Origin: an uncultured Pelagibacteraceae bacterium
GTDB lineage: Bacteria > Pseudomonadota > Alphaproteobacteria > Pelagibacterales > Pelagibacteraceae
Assembly: GCA_902613545.1 (NCBI GenBank)
Contig: CACMHW010000003.1
Coordinates: 45,071 to 109,070 of the forward strand
Reading direction: 5' to 3'
DNA: 64,000 nucleotides
In this document: positions 9,440 to 19,226 of the stretch, piece after piece
How the letters are laid out: each line of letters opens with the position of its first letter
Numbering within the stretch: the first letter of the stretch is position 1
Notes under the pieces: generated by a model
The model's database searches: none
The model's input: only the letters and a program-made list of their open reading frames with translations
Told to the model about the DNA's origin: nothing
Made by a program: the position numbers and the translations under genes

Positions 9440-10945
9440 TTAAAAAATACTTTTACCGTATTTAATTCTTTTTCTCATTTTAGGTAAAATTTCAACATTA
9501 AGTCCTTTAAGATCTTTAGGTTTTAATTTTCTCAAATTTTGAACGCATTTTAAAAATCTTTGTGACTCTTTTTTTGAAATAATATTATCTGTTAGAACTT
9601 TAAATTTGTTAATATATTCTTTTCTTCCGAATGGTCGTTTTCCAGCTGGATGAGCATCTGCAACATTGATCTCTTCTGATATTGTGGAACCATTTTTCAT
9701 TTTGACAATAACTTTTCCACCAAAACATTTCTTTTTAGGATCTCTATTATGATATTTTTTTGTCCATTTCTTATTCTCTTTAGTTACTATTTTTCGCCAA
9801 AGTTGAACTGTGCTTTTTCTTCTAGCTCTTTGTGGTGTGTAAGATTTTACGTGATGCCAAGCTCCATCCTCTAAAGCTACAGCAAAAATATACATTATAG
9901 AGTGATCTAAAGTTTCTCTACTTGCATAAGGATCCATTTTTTGAGGATCGTTAGCACCAGTTCCAATGACATAATGTGTATGATGACTTGTTTCGATTGT
10001 AATTTTTTTTATATTATTTAAATTTTTAATTTTCTTATTTAAACTTCTTGCTAAATCAATTAATGCCTGCGATTGATACTCAGCAGAATGTTCTTTAGTG
10101 TAAGTTTCTAATATTGCTTTTTTTGGCTCATTAACCTTTGGTAAAGGAACAATATATTTTTTTCCAGGGCCTGATAGAACATAAGCTATAACACTATCTT
10201 CACCCTCATATATTGGACTAGGAGCGCCCTCACCTCTCATACATCTATCAACTGCTTCGACTGCTAACTTACCGGCATGTGCAGGAGCGAAAGCTTTCCA
10301 ACTAGAAATTTCTCCTTTTCTTGATTGTCTAGTTGAAATAGTTGTATGCAAAGCTTGCTGAACTGACTGATAGATTGTTTCTGTATTTAATTTTAATAAA
10401 CTTCCTAAACCTGCTGCAACACTAGGGCCTAAATGTGCTATATGATCTATTTTATGTTCATGTAAACAAATCCCTTTGACTAAATTAACTTGAACCTCAT
10501 AACCAGTTAAAATTCCTCTAATAAGATCTAATCCATTACATCCTTTTTGTTGAGCAACTGCTAAAATTGCAGGTATATTATCTCCAGGATGGCTGTAATC
10601 TGCAGCTAAAAAAGTATCATGGTAATCAAGTTCTCTCACTGCAGTACCATTTGCCCAAGCTGCCCATTCACAATCCACTTTAATTTTAGGATTTAATCCA
10701 AAAACGTTTGCTCCATTCTTTCTGGTGTGTGCTAAAGCCATTTGTCTTGCAGAAACAACGGGCTTTCTATTGTAAGACGCGATTGCAACCGATGCATTAT
10801 CAATAATTCTATTAATAACCATCTCAATAGCATCTTTATTTAATTTCGCTTTGTCAGATGAAATTTCTGCAATTTTCCATGCTAGTTGGTCTTTCTTTTT
10901 TAAATTCGCTTTAGATGGATGAACTTTTACTGTGATATTTCTCAT
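9440..10945 (-). CDS. prpD: MmgE/PrpD-family protein, probable 2-methylcitrate dehydratase
   Basis: At 501 residues this is a full-length PrpD-like protein. Matching features are [13 protein letters not shown], the [14 protein letters not shown] stretch, [12 protein letters not shown], and the C-terminal [10 protein letters not shown]. PrpD dehydrates 2-methylcitrate in propionate degradation. Its start overlaps the acnA stop (TAATG), so the two are translationally coupled. Aconitase or AcnD acts on the next intermediate, which makes the pairing meaningful. No prpB or prpC appears in the window, and MmgE/PrpD proteins also include itaconate- and citrate-related enzymes, so the exact reaction is inferred. 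Confidence 0.85.
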   Translation of the reverse strand: MRNITVKVHPSKANLKKKDQLAWKIAEISSDKAKLNKDAIEMVINRIIDNASVAIASYNRKPVVSARQMALAHTRKNGANVFGLNPKIKVDCEWAAWANGTAVRELDYHDTFLAADYSHPGDNIPAILAVAQQKGCNGLDLIRGILTGYEVQVNLVKGICLHEHKIDHIAHLGPSVAAGLGSLLKLNTETIYQSVQQALHTTISTRQSRKGEISSWKAFAPAHAGKLAVEAVDRCMRGEGAPSPIYEGEDSVIAYVLSGPGKKYIVPLPKVNEPKKAILETYTKEHSAEYQSQALIDLARSLNKKIKNLNNIKKITIETSHHTHYVIGTGANDPQKMDPYASRETLDHSIMYIFAVALEDGAWHHVKSYTPQRARRKSTVQLWRKIVTKENKKWTKKYHNRDPKKKCFGGKVIVKMKNGSTISEEINVADAHPAGKRPFGRKEYINKFKVLTDNIISKKESQRFLKCVQNLRKLKPKDLKGLNVEILPKMRKRIKYGKSIF

Positions 10946-13617
10946 TAATTGAGCATGTTACGTAAAACATACTGAAGAATTCCTCCGTTTTTATAATATT
11001 CTATTTCATTTTCAGTATCTATTCTACTCAAGGCTTGTATCTTTTTAATTGTACCATCTTTATATTTAATTTCACAAGCTACCTCAGCTCTTGGTTTAAT
11101 TCCCTTTTCAATATCAATTATTGTAATGAGTTCAACTCCTGTTATTTTTAATTTTTTTCTATCAAAACCTTCTTTAAATTGAAGTGGCAAAACACCCATA
11201 CCTACTAAATTTGATCTATGAATTCTTTCAAAACTTTCAGCTAACACTGCTTTTATGCCTAATAGCTTTGTTCCTTTAGCTGCCCAGTCTCTTGAAGATC
11301 CTGTTCCGTATTCTTTACCAGCAATGACAACTAAATGATTATTTCTTTTTTTATATTCCATGGCAGCTTCATAAACGCTCATAACCTTGCCATCAGGCTG
11401 TAAAGTAGTAAAACCACCCTCTGTTCCAGGCGCCATTTCATTTCTAATTTTGATATTTCCAAAAGTTCCTCTCATCATTACTTCATGATTTCCTCTTCTA
11501 GCTCCATAAGAGTTGAAATCTTTTTGTTGGATTTGATGTTCCATAAAATAATCCCCCGTTGGACTATCTTTCTTGATGCTTCCAGCTGGTGAGATATGAT
11601 CTGTAGTTACTGTGTCCCCTAATAACAAAAGTATTCTAGCATCATTAATTGCTTTAAAACCCTCAGGTTTATCTGGAAGATTATCAAAAAAAGGTGGTCT
11701 TTTTACATATGTTGAGTTTTGTTCCCAGTTATAAATGTCGCTATCAACTGTATTAATTTCTCTCCATTCTTTTGGTCCCTCTGAAACATTAGAATATCTT
11801 TTCTTAAACATATCAGCATTTAAAGAGGTAAGCATAATATCTTCAATTTCTTTGTTGCTCGGCCAAATATCTTTTAAGAAGACATCTTTACCAGCTTTAT
11901 CTTTCCCTAGAGAAGATTTATATAAATCAAAATTCATATTTCCTGCTAAAGCATAAGCAACAACTAAAGGAGGCGAAGCTAGATAATTCGCTTTTACATC
12001 AGGATTTATTCTACCTTCAAAGTTTCTGTTTCCAGATAAAACTGAAACCGCATATAAATCTTTTTCGTTGATTGCGTCTGATATATTTTTATTTAATGGT
12101 CCTGAATTTCCGATACATGTAGTGCATCCGTATCCTACAAGATTAAAACCTAATTCATCTAAATATTTATTTAAGCCAGCTTTTTCTAAGTAGTCAGTAA
12201 CAACTTGTGATCCTGGCGCTAAAGAAGTTTTGACCCACGGTTTTACTTTTAATCCTTTCTCATAAGCTTTTTTAGCAAGAAGTCCGGCTCCGATTAAAAC
12301 GCTTGGATTTGATGTATTGGTACATGAGGTAATTGCTGCAATAACAATATCCCCATCTTTTAATTTAAAATCTGCTCCTGCAACATCAGACTCTACAACT
12401 TTAGATCTTTTAGCGTTTTCTTTATAAACTTTTGCGAACGAACTTGCTGCCTCGGTTAGTAAAACCTTATCTTGAGGTCTTTTAGGTCCAGAGATACTTG
12501 TTACAACTGTGCTTACATCTAGAGATACTTTATCAGTGAACTCCACATCATCACTTGCCCATAGCCCTTGTTCTTTAGAATATTTTTCTACCAAAGCAAT
12601 TGTAGCACTATCTCGTCCAGATAATTTTAAATATTTAAGTGACTCATCATCAACAGGGAAGAAACCACACGTCGCTCCATATTCAGGAGCCATGTTTGCA
12701 ATAGTTGCTCTATCAGCTAAAGTTAAGTTTTTAAGTCCTTCTCCATAAAATTCTACAAATTTTCCAACAACACCTTTTTTTCTTAACATTTCCACTATAG
12801 TTAAGACTAAATCAGTTGCTGTTGTGCCCTCTTTGAGTTTACCTTTTATTTCAACCCCAACCACTTCAGGAATTAACATTGAGATTGGCTGTCCTAACAT
12901 AGCAGCTTCGGCTTCAATGCCACCAACTCCCCAGCCTAATACGGATAAACCGTTAACCATTGTAGTATGGCTGTCTGTTCCAACTAAAGTATCTGGGTAA
13001 GCATATAAATCATTCCCGCTTTTAGAAGACCAAACAACTTTAGATAAATATTCCAAGTTTACTTGGTGGCAAATACCTGTTCCTGGTGGCACTACTCTAA
13101 AATTATCAAAAGCTTTTTGTCCCCATTTTAAGAAAGAATAACGCTCTCCGTTTCTAGAAAATTCTCTTTCTACATTCTTATCAAAGGATTTTCCTGAAGC
13201 ATATTCATCAACCATTACTGAATGATCGATTACTAAGTCTACAGTTGATAAGGGGTTTATTTTTTCTGGATCTTTATTTTTATCTTTTACCGCATCTCTC
13301 ATAGCAGCTAAATCCGCCACCGCTGGGATTCCTGTATAGTCCTGCATTAAAACTCTAGCTGGTCTATAAGCTATTTCAGTATTTGATCTTTTATTTTTTA
13401 ACCATTCTTTGATTGCTAAAATCTGTTTTTTATCTACAGTTATATCATCTTCGTATCTAAGCAAATTTTCTAATAAAACTTTAAGAGATTTTGGTAGTTT
13501 TGAAATTCCGTCTAAACCATTTTTTTCAGCTATTTTTAAATTGAAAATTTTATATTCTTTGCCTGATGATGAAATATTATCTAATGATTTAAAGGAATTT
13601 TTACTATTAAATTTCAT
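10945..13617 (-). CDS. acnA: Aconitate hydratase A
   Basis: An 890-residue TCA-cycle enzyme that interconverts citrate and isocitrate with a [4Fe-4S] cluster. The cluster ligands are visible as [17 protein letters not shown] (one Cys) and [14 protein letters not shown] (two Cys). Substrate-site motifs include [26 protein letters not shown] and [16 protein letters not shown]. Its length and the swivel domain at the C-terminus fit AcnA rather than AcnB. It sits 3 bp downstream of... the reading order is acnA then prpD, with a one-base overlap, and the LysE-family gene lies just downstream-side of its start. It may also serve as the methylaconitate/methylisocitrate step next to PrpD. Confidence 0.95.
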   Translation of the reverse strand: MKFNSKNSFKSLDNISSSGKEYKIFNLKIAEKNGLDGISKLPKSLKVLLENLLRYEDDITVDKKQILAIKEWLKNKRSNTEIAYRPARVLMQDYTGIPAVADLAAMRDAVKDKNKDPEKINPLSTVDLVIDHSVMVDEYASGKSFDKNVEREFSRNGERYSFLKWGQKAFDNFRVVPPGTGICHQVNLEYLSKVVWSSKSGNDLYAYPDTLVGTDSHTTMVNGLSVLGWGVGGIEAEAAMLGQPISMLIPEVVGVEIKGKLKEGTTATDLVLTIVEMLRKKGVVGKFVEFYGEGLKNLTLADRATIANMAPEYGATCGFFPVDDESLKYLKLSGRDSATIALVEKYSKEQGLWASDDVEFTDKVSLDVSTVVTSISGPKRPQDKVLLTEAASSFAKVYKENAKRSKVVESDVAGADFKLKDGDIVIAAITSCTNTSNPSVLIGAGLLAKKAYEKGLKVKPWVKTSLAPGSQVVTDYLEKAGLNKYLDELGFNLVGYGCTTCIGNSGPLNKNISDAINEKDLYAVSVLSGNRNFEGRINPDVKANYLASPPLVVAYALAGNMNFDLYKSSLGKDKAGKDVFLKDIWPSNKEIEDIMLTSLNADMFKKRYSNVSEGPKEWREINTVDSDIYNWEQNSTYVKRPPFFDNLPDKPEGFKAINDARILLLLGDTVTTDHISPAGSIKKDSPTGDYFMEHQIQQKDFNSYGARRGNHEVMMRGTFGNIKIRNEMAPGTEGGFTTLQPDGKVMSVYEAAMEYKKRNNHLVVIAGKEYGTGSSRDWAAKGTKLLGIKAVLAESFERIHRSNLVGMGVLPLQFKEGFDRKKLKITGVELITIIDIEKGIKPRAEVACEIKYKDGTIKKIQALSRIDTENEIEYYKNGGILQYVLRNMLN

Positions 13618-13620
13618 GCG

Positions 13621-14208
13621 CTATACATAGAACAAAATCACACAAACGATAAGTAAAAAAGACATTATGTAATTAAAATTCTTAATAAATTTATCACTTG
13701 TGGCGAATTTTCTCATGTATTTACCCATTAAACACCAGGCTGTTTGGCTTCCAACAGCCATTAAAAACCATACAAATGTTAAAACAACCGAGTCTCTTAA
13801 ATAGTTATTTTGTGTGTCAATAAATAAGGAAATTGAAGTAAGTCCAACTATAATGCTTTTTGGATTTACGAATTGAAACCAAAAAGTATTTAAAAAAGTC
13901 ACTGGTTTTGGATCAATTTTTTTATCTTTTGTATGTCCTGCAAAAGACAATTTGTATGCCATATATAATAAGTAAATAGATCCTAATATTTTAATTGTAG
14001 TTTGAATAAATGCATATTTTTGAAAAACAGCACCAGAAGTTAATTGCAAAAGAATAATTAAAAGTGTCCAACCAATAATTACTCCAAGCATTGTAGGAAT
14101 AGCTTTTCTAAATCCAAAATTGAAAGCTGTATAAGATGTCATGATATTATTTGGACCAGGAGAAAACGCGGTCGCAATACTAAATAAAATTAATGGTAAA
14201 AGTTGCAT
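13621..14208 (-). CDS. LysE-family translocator
   Basis: A 195-residue inner-membrane protein with about six hydrophobic segments. The N-terminus has SPGPNNIMTSYTAFNFG, a variant of the PGP motif typical of LysE/RhtB amino acid exporters, and the middle contains FWFQFVNPKSIIVGLT, the second conserved region. The gene lies 3 bp upstream of acnA on the same strand and 6 bp downstream of the cytochrome c' gene, so it may be part of a long minus-strand transcript. The exported compound cannot be told. A second LysE-family gene lies at 37230-37856. Confidence 0.87.
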   Translation of the reverse strand: MQLLPLILFSIATAFSPGPNNIMTSYTAFNFGFRKAIPTMLGVIIGWTLLIILLQLTSGAVFQKYAFIQTTIKILGSIYLLYMAYKLSFAGHTKDKKIDPKPVTFLNTFWFQFVNPKSIIVGLTSISLFIDTQNNYLRDSVVLTFVWFLMAVGSQTAWCLMGKYMRKFATSDKFIKNFNYIMSFLLIVCVILFYV

Positions 14209-14214
14209 TAAAAT

Positions 14215-14664
14215 TTAATGAGGCGCTCTAAACTTACTATGGCAAGCCGAACAATTATTCCACATTAGTTGTTTCTGGACTGCTCTAAGATCTTCTGCAG
14301 TTTCAATTGCTTTAGCAAGTTTAATCATATCATCTGAGGCTTTTTGCATTAAAGCATTGAATTCATCTTTATTTTCCCAAATGCTTGGTAGTGCCCCTGT
14401 TTTAAAACCCTCTTTTGTATTTTCAGGAAAATAATCTAATAATTTTTTGTAATTATCTGAAATTTTTTTCATTAAAGGTTTTGCCTCCTCAATTCTTTTA
14501 GATTTCAATAATATAGATATTTTTTTAGCGTTTTGATAGTTTTCGCTAAACATTGCTTTTCTGCCTTTAATAATTTCTTCCACAGTTTGAGCATTAGCAG
14601 AAAAAGAAAAGCTTAAAGAAAAAATAATAATAAATGTTTTTATTATTTTTATCTTCTGTATCAT
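14215..14664 (-). CDS. Cytochrome c' family protein (periplasmic)
   Basis: A 149-residue protein with an N-terminal signal peptide (hydrophobic IIKTFIIIFSLSFSFSANA, cleavage likely after ANA). The single heme-binding motif CSACH sits only a few residues from the C-terminus (CSACHSKFRAPH). That placement, in an otherwise helical Lys-rich protein, is the layout of class II cytochrome c'. Such proteins bind NO or act as small periplasmic electron carriers. It lies 4 bp downstream of the DUF411 gene and near a divergent cytochrome b561 gene, suggesting a shared metal or redox role, which is inference from context. Confidence 0.82.
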   Translation of the reverse strand: MIQKIKIIKTFIIIFSLSFSFSANAQTVEEIIKGRKAMFSENYQNAKKISILLKSKRIEEAKPLMKKISDNYKKLLDYFPENTKEGFKTGALPSIWENKDEFNALMQKASDDMIKLAKAIETAEDLRAVQKQLMWNNCSACHSKFRAPH

Positions 14665-14668
14665 AAAA

Positions 14669-15151
14669 TTATATTGTCATGAATACTGAAGATTTCCCAT
14701 CTTTAAGTTGATAAATAACATAAGGCTCATCTTTATCACCTGGCATTCCAGGTGTTCCAATTGGCATTCCTGGCAAAGCTATACCATCAATATCTGGTTG
14801 CTCTTTTAATAATTTATTTACTGCTTCGAACGGGACATGTCCTTCAATAAAGTATTTGCCCATAATAGTAGTATGACAAGACTGCATTTCTACTGGGATA
14901 TTATATTTTTGTTTTATTGTATGAAGGCTTCTCATATCTGTTTGTTTTACTTTGAATTTTTCTTCTTCTAAAAATAAAACGTACCCATAACAACATCCAC
15001 ATGAGGGTGTCTTAAAAACTTCAACGATTTGTTTATTGTTAATATTGGCTAAAGCGTCTTTATTATCTGTGACAAAATTAAAGATATAAAAAATAGAGAA
15101 TGATACTACTGTAAAAACAATGAATTTAGATATGGTGCTTTTAAATAACAT
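14669..15151 (-). CDS. DUF411 domain protein, membrane-anchored, probable metal-binding
   Basis: A 160-residue protein with a hydrophobic N-terminal anchor or signal (residues about 8-28) and a periplasmic DUF411 domain. The family motif KTPSCGCCYGYV gives a cysteine cluster, and MQSCHTTIMGKYFIEGHVP supplies further Cys, His and Met. The C-terminus has repeated GMPIGTPGMPG. DUF411 proteins are commonly found beside copper-handling genes, so Cu binding is the usual suggestion, not shown here. It faces the cytochrome b561 gene across only 18 bp, so its promoter must overlap that of the divergent gene. Confidence 0.85.
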   Translation of the reverse strand: MLFKSTISKFIVFTVVSFSIFYIFNFVTDNKDALANINNKQIVEVFKTPSCGCCYGYVLFLEEEKFKVKQTDMRSLHTIKQKYNIPVEMQSCHTTIMGKYFIEGHVPFEAVNKLLKEQPDIDGIALPGMPIGTPGMPGDKDEPYVIYQLKDGKSSVFMTI

Positions 15152-15169
15152 GACTAATTATAATTAATT

Positions 15170-15700
15170 ATGAAAATTTTTAACAGTATAAATGAATATG
15201 GCCTATTGGCCAAATTGTTCCACTGGGTTACATTTATTGTCTTAATAGCTCAAGTTCCTTTTGGATTTTATTTAGTAGGGCTTGAATTTTCTGATGAAAG
15301 AATTGAACTTGAAAATATACATATCCTAGTTGGAATAACCGTTTTCTATCTTACTTTGTTTAGATTAATTTGGAAATTTTTAAACCCAAGACCAAAAGAA
15401 TGGAAAAGTCATTTTAAAGGTCAGGCTTTAATTGCTTCAGCAAATCATTTTTTACTTTATTTGACTATTTTTGCCATTACTGTTTCAGGTATACTTAAAA
15501 AACTTTACATGGGAGAAACGCTTAATTTTATTTTTTTTAAATACGGATTTGAAAAAGATAATTTTGTTTTAGCAGATACTTATTATCAAATTCATATTTA
15601 TGCTAATTACTTGTTATTGGCTTTAGTAACCTTACATATACTTGCTGTGATTGTTCATCATTTTATTTTTAAAGAAAAAATCTTAAGAAAAATTACTTAG
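15170..15700 (+). CDS. Cytochrome b561 family protein
   Basis: A 176-residue inner-membrane protein with four hydrophobic segments. It starts with the characteristic LLAKLFHWVTFIVLIAQVPFGFYL, carrying the first heme-ligand histidine. Further histidines lie at NIHILVGITVFYLTLFRLIWK, in the third helix region (SANHFLLYL) and in LVTLHILAVIVHHF. This is the diheme b561 layout; members pass electrons between the quinone pool and periplasmic carriers. Its divergent neighbours encode a cytochrome c' and a DUF411 protein. Its stop overlaps that of the convergent DUF4396 gene (TTAG). Confidence 0.88.
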   Translation: MKIFNSINEYGLLAKLFHWVTFIVLIAQVPFGFYLVGLEFSDERIELENIHILVGITVFYLTLFRLIWKFLNPRPKEWKSHFKGQALIASANHFLLYLTIFAITVSGILKKLYMGETLNFIFFKYGFEKDNFVLADTYYQIHIYANYLLLALVTLHILAVIVHHFIFKEKILRKIT

Positions 15701-16134
15701 TGGCAAGCTTCATTGAATTTCTTTAGTCTCCAATAATTATATGGCCAAGGTGTAACAAATCCTACGGCTAACATTATTGGAACAACCCACCAAGTTAAAA
15801 TAGCTCCACCTGTAAGAAAATAATCAGTAGCATTCATGGCAATTTCCATACTCACCATTGAAATTAAGCTCATACCAACAGCCGTTTTAAAAGCTAATTT
15901 AAAAGAAAAATTTTGTCTTAATAAGATAATGGTTTCTAGAATTATACTTGTAATAATCCCGTTGATTATCGCTAGAACCATAATTGCTAAAACAGGAAAG
16001 GGAATTTTAGTTAATTGAAAAAATAAAATAGTTCCAAAATCACCAATAGAACATCCAAGTAAACACCAAAATGTATTTTTTGCACTTCTAGACCAAGTGT
16101 GTTTACAGCTCCAATTAAATGTTTCAGAACTCAT
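15697..16134 (-). CDS. DUF4396 domain membrane protein
   Basis: A 145-residue protein with four hydrophobic segments. The N-terminal sequence WSRSAKNTFWCLLGCSIGDFGTI and the C-terminal VMLA-type segment PIMLAVGFVTPWPYNYWRLKK resemble DUF4396 proteins. It also contains HTWSR and a Met-rich stretch (GMSLISMVSMEIAMNATDYF), typical of membrane proteins that meet copper. Function is unknown; the neighbourhood with DUF411 and cytochromes is the only clue. It overlaps the csaA stop side by one base (start at 16134) and the convergent cytochrome b561 gene by four bases. Confidence 0.75.
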   Translation of the reverse strand: MSSETFNWSCKHTWSRSAKNTFWCLLGCSIGDFGTILFFQLTKIPFPVLAIMVLAIINGIITSIILETIILLRQNFSFKLAFKTAVGMSLISMVSMEIAMNATDYFLTGGAILTWWVVPIMLAVGFVTPWPYNYWRLKKFNEACH

Positions 16135-16469
16135 TATGCAATATCTAAACCATTATCAGTTTTCTGAGATGGGTGCACTAGGACAACTTTTCCGTCTTTT
16201 TCAATAGCTCCAAGCACTAAAACTTCTGATACAACACCAGCTATATTTTTTGTTGGGAAATTACAAACTCCAATAACTTGTTTACCAACTAAATTTTCAG
16301 GATTGTAATAGTGAGTAATTTGTGCTGAAGATTGCTTAATGCCTATCTCTTTACCAAAATCTACCTTAACTACTAATGAAGGTTTTCTTGCTTTTTCATT
16401 TACTTTTACTTCTAAAACAGTACCAACTTTAATTTGTACCTTTTTAAAATCATCATAAGTTATTTCCAT
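16134..16469 (-). CDS. csaA: CsaA-like tRNA-binding domain protein
   Basis: A 111-residue protein consisting of one EMAP/tRNA-binding OB fold. Motifs are VQIKVGTVLEVKVNEKARKPSLVVKVDFG, SSAQITHYYN and VIGVCNFPTKNIAGVVSEVLVLGA, all typical of CsaA, a cytoplasmic homodimer with tRNA-binding and proposed secretion-chaperone activity. Its length matches the family. It ends one base into the DUF4396 start, so the two are coupled. Upstream lies the terminator of the substrate-binding protein gene, so it probably has its own promoter in the short gap. Confidence 0.9.
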   Translation of the reverse strand: MEITYDDFKKVQIKVGTVLEVKVNEKARKPSLVVKVDFGKEIGIKQSSAQITHYYNPENLVGKQVIGVCNFPTKNIAGVVSEVLVLGAIEKDGKVVLVHPSQKTDNGLDIA

Positions 16470-16483
16470 AAATTCCTTTCTAC

Positions 16484-16510
16484 AAATAAAAAAGGGGGCC
16501 TAAGCCCCCT
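16484..16510 (-). terminator. Rho-independent terminator after the Liv substrate-binding protein gene
   Basis: On the minus strand the stem AGGGGGC / GCCCCCT with a 4-base loop is followed by TTTTTTATTT. It lies 23 bases after the stop of the substrate-binding protein gene (16534-17637) and before csaA. The stem is GC-rich in a very AT-rich background, a textbook intrinsic terminator. It should end the liv transcript and shield csaA. Confidence 0.9.
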
Positions 16511-16533
16511 CTTAAATTAGTTAAACAATTGAA

Positions 16534-17637
16534 TTACAGTTCTTTGTAATTACCTTTGCTCCACTCATAAAATACGTAACCTGGTAAGCTCACGTCACCT
16601 TTTTTATCAAAGCCTAGTGAACCAATTACAGTATCAAACTTACCTTTTCTCATTACTTTAAGAACCTTAGCAGGGTCATTTGATCCAGCTTGGTTAGCAG
16701 CTTGTTCAAATACTTGTAACGCAGCGTATGAATAAAGAACATAACCTTCTGGTTCAATACCAGCAGCTTTAAATTCTTTTACAACATCTGCAGCCGCAGG
16801 GTTATTTCTTGGATCTGGGGAGAAAGTCATTAACGTACCTTCACCTGCATCACCAGTAATATCCCAATACTCAGCTGTAACTAAAGCGTCACCACTGATT
16901 AATTTAGTTTTCATACCTTGGTCTCTCATTTGTCTTACGATCAAACCACCTTCTGTGTGGTAACCACCAAGATAAACTGCATCGATGTTATTAGATTTTA
17001 GTTTTGAAACTAAAGCAGAGTAATCTTTTTCACCTGCTGTATAAGCTTCGTACATAGCTTCTTTGAGGCCAGCTTTCTTCATATTTTTTCTCGTCGCATC
17101 TGCTAAACCTTTTCCGTAAGCAGTTTTATCATGAAGTATAGCTACTTTTTTACCTTTGTAGTTATCAGCTAAGAATTTACCAGCAACTTCACCTTGCTGA
17201 TCATCTCGACCACAAACTCTAAAAGTATATTTACCACCTTTATCCGTTAACGCTGGATTTGTTGAAGCTGGTGAAACTTGAATGATTCCCTCTTCATTAT
17301 AAACAGCAGAAGCTGGAATTGAAGAACCAGAGCAGAAGTGACCTGCAACATAAGCTACACCTTGACCAGCAAATTTGTTGGCTACAGCAACAGCTTGTTT
17401 AGGATCACAAGCATCATCCCCGATTTCTAATTTAACTTTCTCACCATTAATTCCACCTTTTTTATTTACGTGTTTTAACCACATTTCAGCACCAGCTTTT
17501 AACTGAGCACCAAATGAAGCGTACTGACCAGACATAGGTCCAGCAGAAGCAACAACAACGTCAGCTTTAGCTGATACTGTTGCAAGCATTAATGTTCCGG
17601 CAATTAATGAAAGAAGTTTATTGAACGTTCTTAACAT
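16534..17637 (-). CDS. livJ: Branched-chain amino acid ABC transporter, periplasmic substrate-binding protein
   Basis: A 367-residue secreted binding protein with signal peptide (SLIAGTLMLATVSAKA). The mature protein begins DVVVASAGPMSGQYASFG, the usual start of the Leu/Ile/Val-binding (Peripla_BP_6) family, and contains VNKKGGINGEKV, DDACDPKQAVAVANKF and VSPASTNPALTD, which line the ligand site in LivJ/LivK. It is last in the order livH-livM-livG-livF-livJ, with a 78-bp leader and a strong terminator behind it, so it may also have its own promoter. The leader ends GGGAAATAAT before the ATG, closely like two other binding-protein genes in the window. Ligand inferred as branched-chain amino acids. 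Confidence 0.92.
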   Translation of the reverse strand: MLRTFNKLLSLIAGTLMLATVSAKADVVVASAGPMSGQYASFGAQLKAGAEMWLKHVNKKGGINGEKVKLEIGDDACDPKQAVAVANKFAGQGVAYVAGHFCSGSSIPASAVYNEEGIIQVSPASTNPALTDKGGKYTFRVCGRDDQQGEVAGKFLADNYKGKKVAILHDKTAYGKGLADATRKNMKKAGLKEAMYEAYTAGEKDYSALVSKLKSNNIDAVYLGGYHTEGGLIVRQMRDQGMKTKLISGDALVTAEYWDITGDAGEGTLMTFSPDPRNNPAAADVVKEFKAAGIEPEGYVLYSYAALQVFEQAANQAGSNDPAKVLKVMRKGKFDTVIGSLGFDKKGDVSLPGYVFYEWSKGNYKEL

Positions 17638-17715
17638 ATTATTTCCCTTTGTTGTTAATTAATTAATTATTGATATTGAACACCTTAATTACAATCTTGT
17701 AAATATGAAAAAAAG

Positions 17716-18435
17716 TTAATTTTTTGACCCACCTTCGAGATAAGCGACTTGTATGTCTTTATTTTTGAGCAACTCTTGACCAAGACCCTTTATGGTCACC
17801 TTCCCGTTTACAAGAACATATGCTCTGTCTGCAAGCTCTAAAGCTTTTTTGGCATTTTGCTCAACTAAAAAAATAGTAACATTTTTTTCTTTATTAATAT
17901 TTTTTATTGAAACAAAAATTTGATTAACTAATTTAGGAGCAATTCCAAGCGAAGGTTCATCCAATAAAAGAACTTTGGGTTTACTCATTAATGCTCTTCC
18001 AATGGCTAACATTTGTTGTTCACCTCCAGATAGTGTTCCGCCTCTTTGAGTTTTTCTATCGCTTAATACAGGAAATAAATCATAAACTTCCTTTATATCA
18101 TTTTCAAAATACTTCCCTTTTTCGTTGGCATGAGCTCCTAATCTTAAATTTTCTTCTACTGTTAGTCTTGAAAAAATTCTTCTTCCTTCTGGAACTTGGC
18201 AAATACCCATATCAACAATTTTGTGAGGTGCTTGGTTTTCAATATTTTTGCCATTGAAAACTATATTTCCTCTTTTGGCTTTATTCACTCCACTAATCGT
18301 CATAAGTAAAGTTGATTTACCCGCTCCATTAGAGCCTATTAGAGAAACAATTTCACCATCATTCACATCAAGATCAACGCCTCTTAAAGCTTGGATCTTA
18401 CCGTAAAATGTTTCAACATTAGTAATTTTAAGCAT
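17716..18435 (-). CDS. livF: Branched-chain amino acid ABC transporter ATP-binding protein LivF
   Basis: A 239-residue cytoplasmic ATPase of the LivF type. Walker A is GSNGAGKST, the Q-loop region follows CQVPEGRRIF, the ABC signature is LSGGEQQ, and Walker B is VLLLDEPSLG with the switch histidine position replaced by the LivF-typical LVEQNAKKAL. It overlaps livG by one base and precedes livJ. With LivG it powers uptake through the LivH/LivM channel. Confidence 0.94.
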   Translation of the reverse strand: MLKITNVETFYGKIQALRGVDLDVNDGEIVSLIGSNGAGKSTLLMTISGVNKAKRGNIVFNGKNIENQAPHKIVDMGICQVPEGRRIFSRLTVEENLRLGAHANEKGKYFENDIKEVYDLFPVLSDRKTQRGGTLSGGEQQMLAIGRALMSKPKVLLLDEPSLGIAPKLVNQIFVSIKNINKEKNVTIFLVEQNAKKALELADRAYVLVNGKVTIKGLGQELLKNKDIQVAYLEGGSKN

Positions 18436-19226
18436 TATTCATCTACTCCTAGATAGGCTTCGATAACTTCTTTACTGTTTTTAGTTTGATCAGCTGTTCC
18501 TTCAAATATCTTTTTACCATAATTCAAAACTACAACATGATCAGAGATCCCCATTACTACACTCATATCATGTTCAATTAATAAAATTCCTGTTTGTTTT
18601 TCTGTTTTGATAAATTTTAATAATTTGTTTAATTCAGCTGACTCTTTTGGATTTAATCCAGCGGCTGGTTCGTCTAGACACAATAACCTTGGCTCAATAC
18701 ACATAGCCCTAACAATTTCTAATTTTCTTTGATCTCCATATGGTAAATCACCAGCATTATCGTCTGCTCGGTGAGTTAAGCCGATTATATCTAGCCAATA
18801 TTTTGCTTTATCGACAGCCAACTGTTCTTTGTCTTTGTAAGATTTTAGATTCAGTAGGCCAAACAAAGAATAGCCAGAGGCAACCATTAATTCATTATGT
18901 TGGGCAACTAATAAATTCTCTAATACTGACATTGCGGGGAATAACCTTATATTTTGGAAAGTTCTGGCTACTTTAGCAACATAGGCAATTTTAAAATCAG
19001 TATATTTTCTTAGAGAAATTTTGCTGTCCTCTTTATGTAAAAACATTTGACCATTGGTAGGTTTATAGAATCCTGTAAGACAATTAAAAACAGTTGTTTT
19101 GCCTGCACCGTTAGGTCCAATAATGGAGGTTATTTGATTATTTTTAGCATCAAAACTTAAATCATCGATTGCAGTTAAACCACCGAACTTCATTGTTAAA
19201 TTTTCTACAGATAATAGATTGCTCAT
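18435..19226 (-). CDS. livG: Branched-chain amino acid ABC transporter ATP-binding protein LivG
   Basis: A 263-residue ATPase partner of LivF. Walker A is GPNGAGKTT; the LivG-typical VARTFQNIRLFPAMSVLENLLVA follows; the signature region is the family variant LPYGDQRKLEI; Walker B is LLCLDEPAAGLNPKES; and the switch region is LLIEHDMSVVM. It overlaps livM by four bases (ATGA) and livF by one, so translation is coupled along the operon. It is cytoplasmic and membrane-associated through LivM. Confidence 0.94.
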   Translation of the reverse strand: MSNLLSVENLTMKFGGLTAIDDLSFDAKNNQITSIIGPNGAGKTTVFNCLTGFYKPTNGQMFLHKEDSKISLRKYTDFKIAYVAKVARTFQNIRLFPAMSVLENLLVAQHNELMVASGYSLFGLLNLKSYKDKEQLAVDKAKYWLDIIGLTHRADDNAGDLPYGDQRKLEIVRAMCIEPRLLCLDEPAAGLNPKESAELNKLLKFIKTEKQTGILLIEHDMSVVMGISDHVVVLNYGKKIFEGTADQTKNSKEVIEAYLGVDE

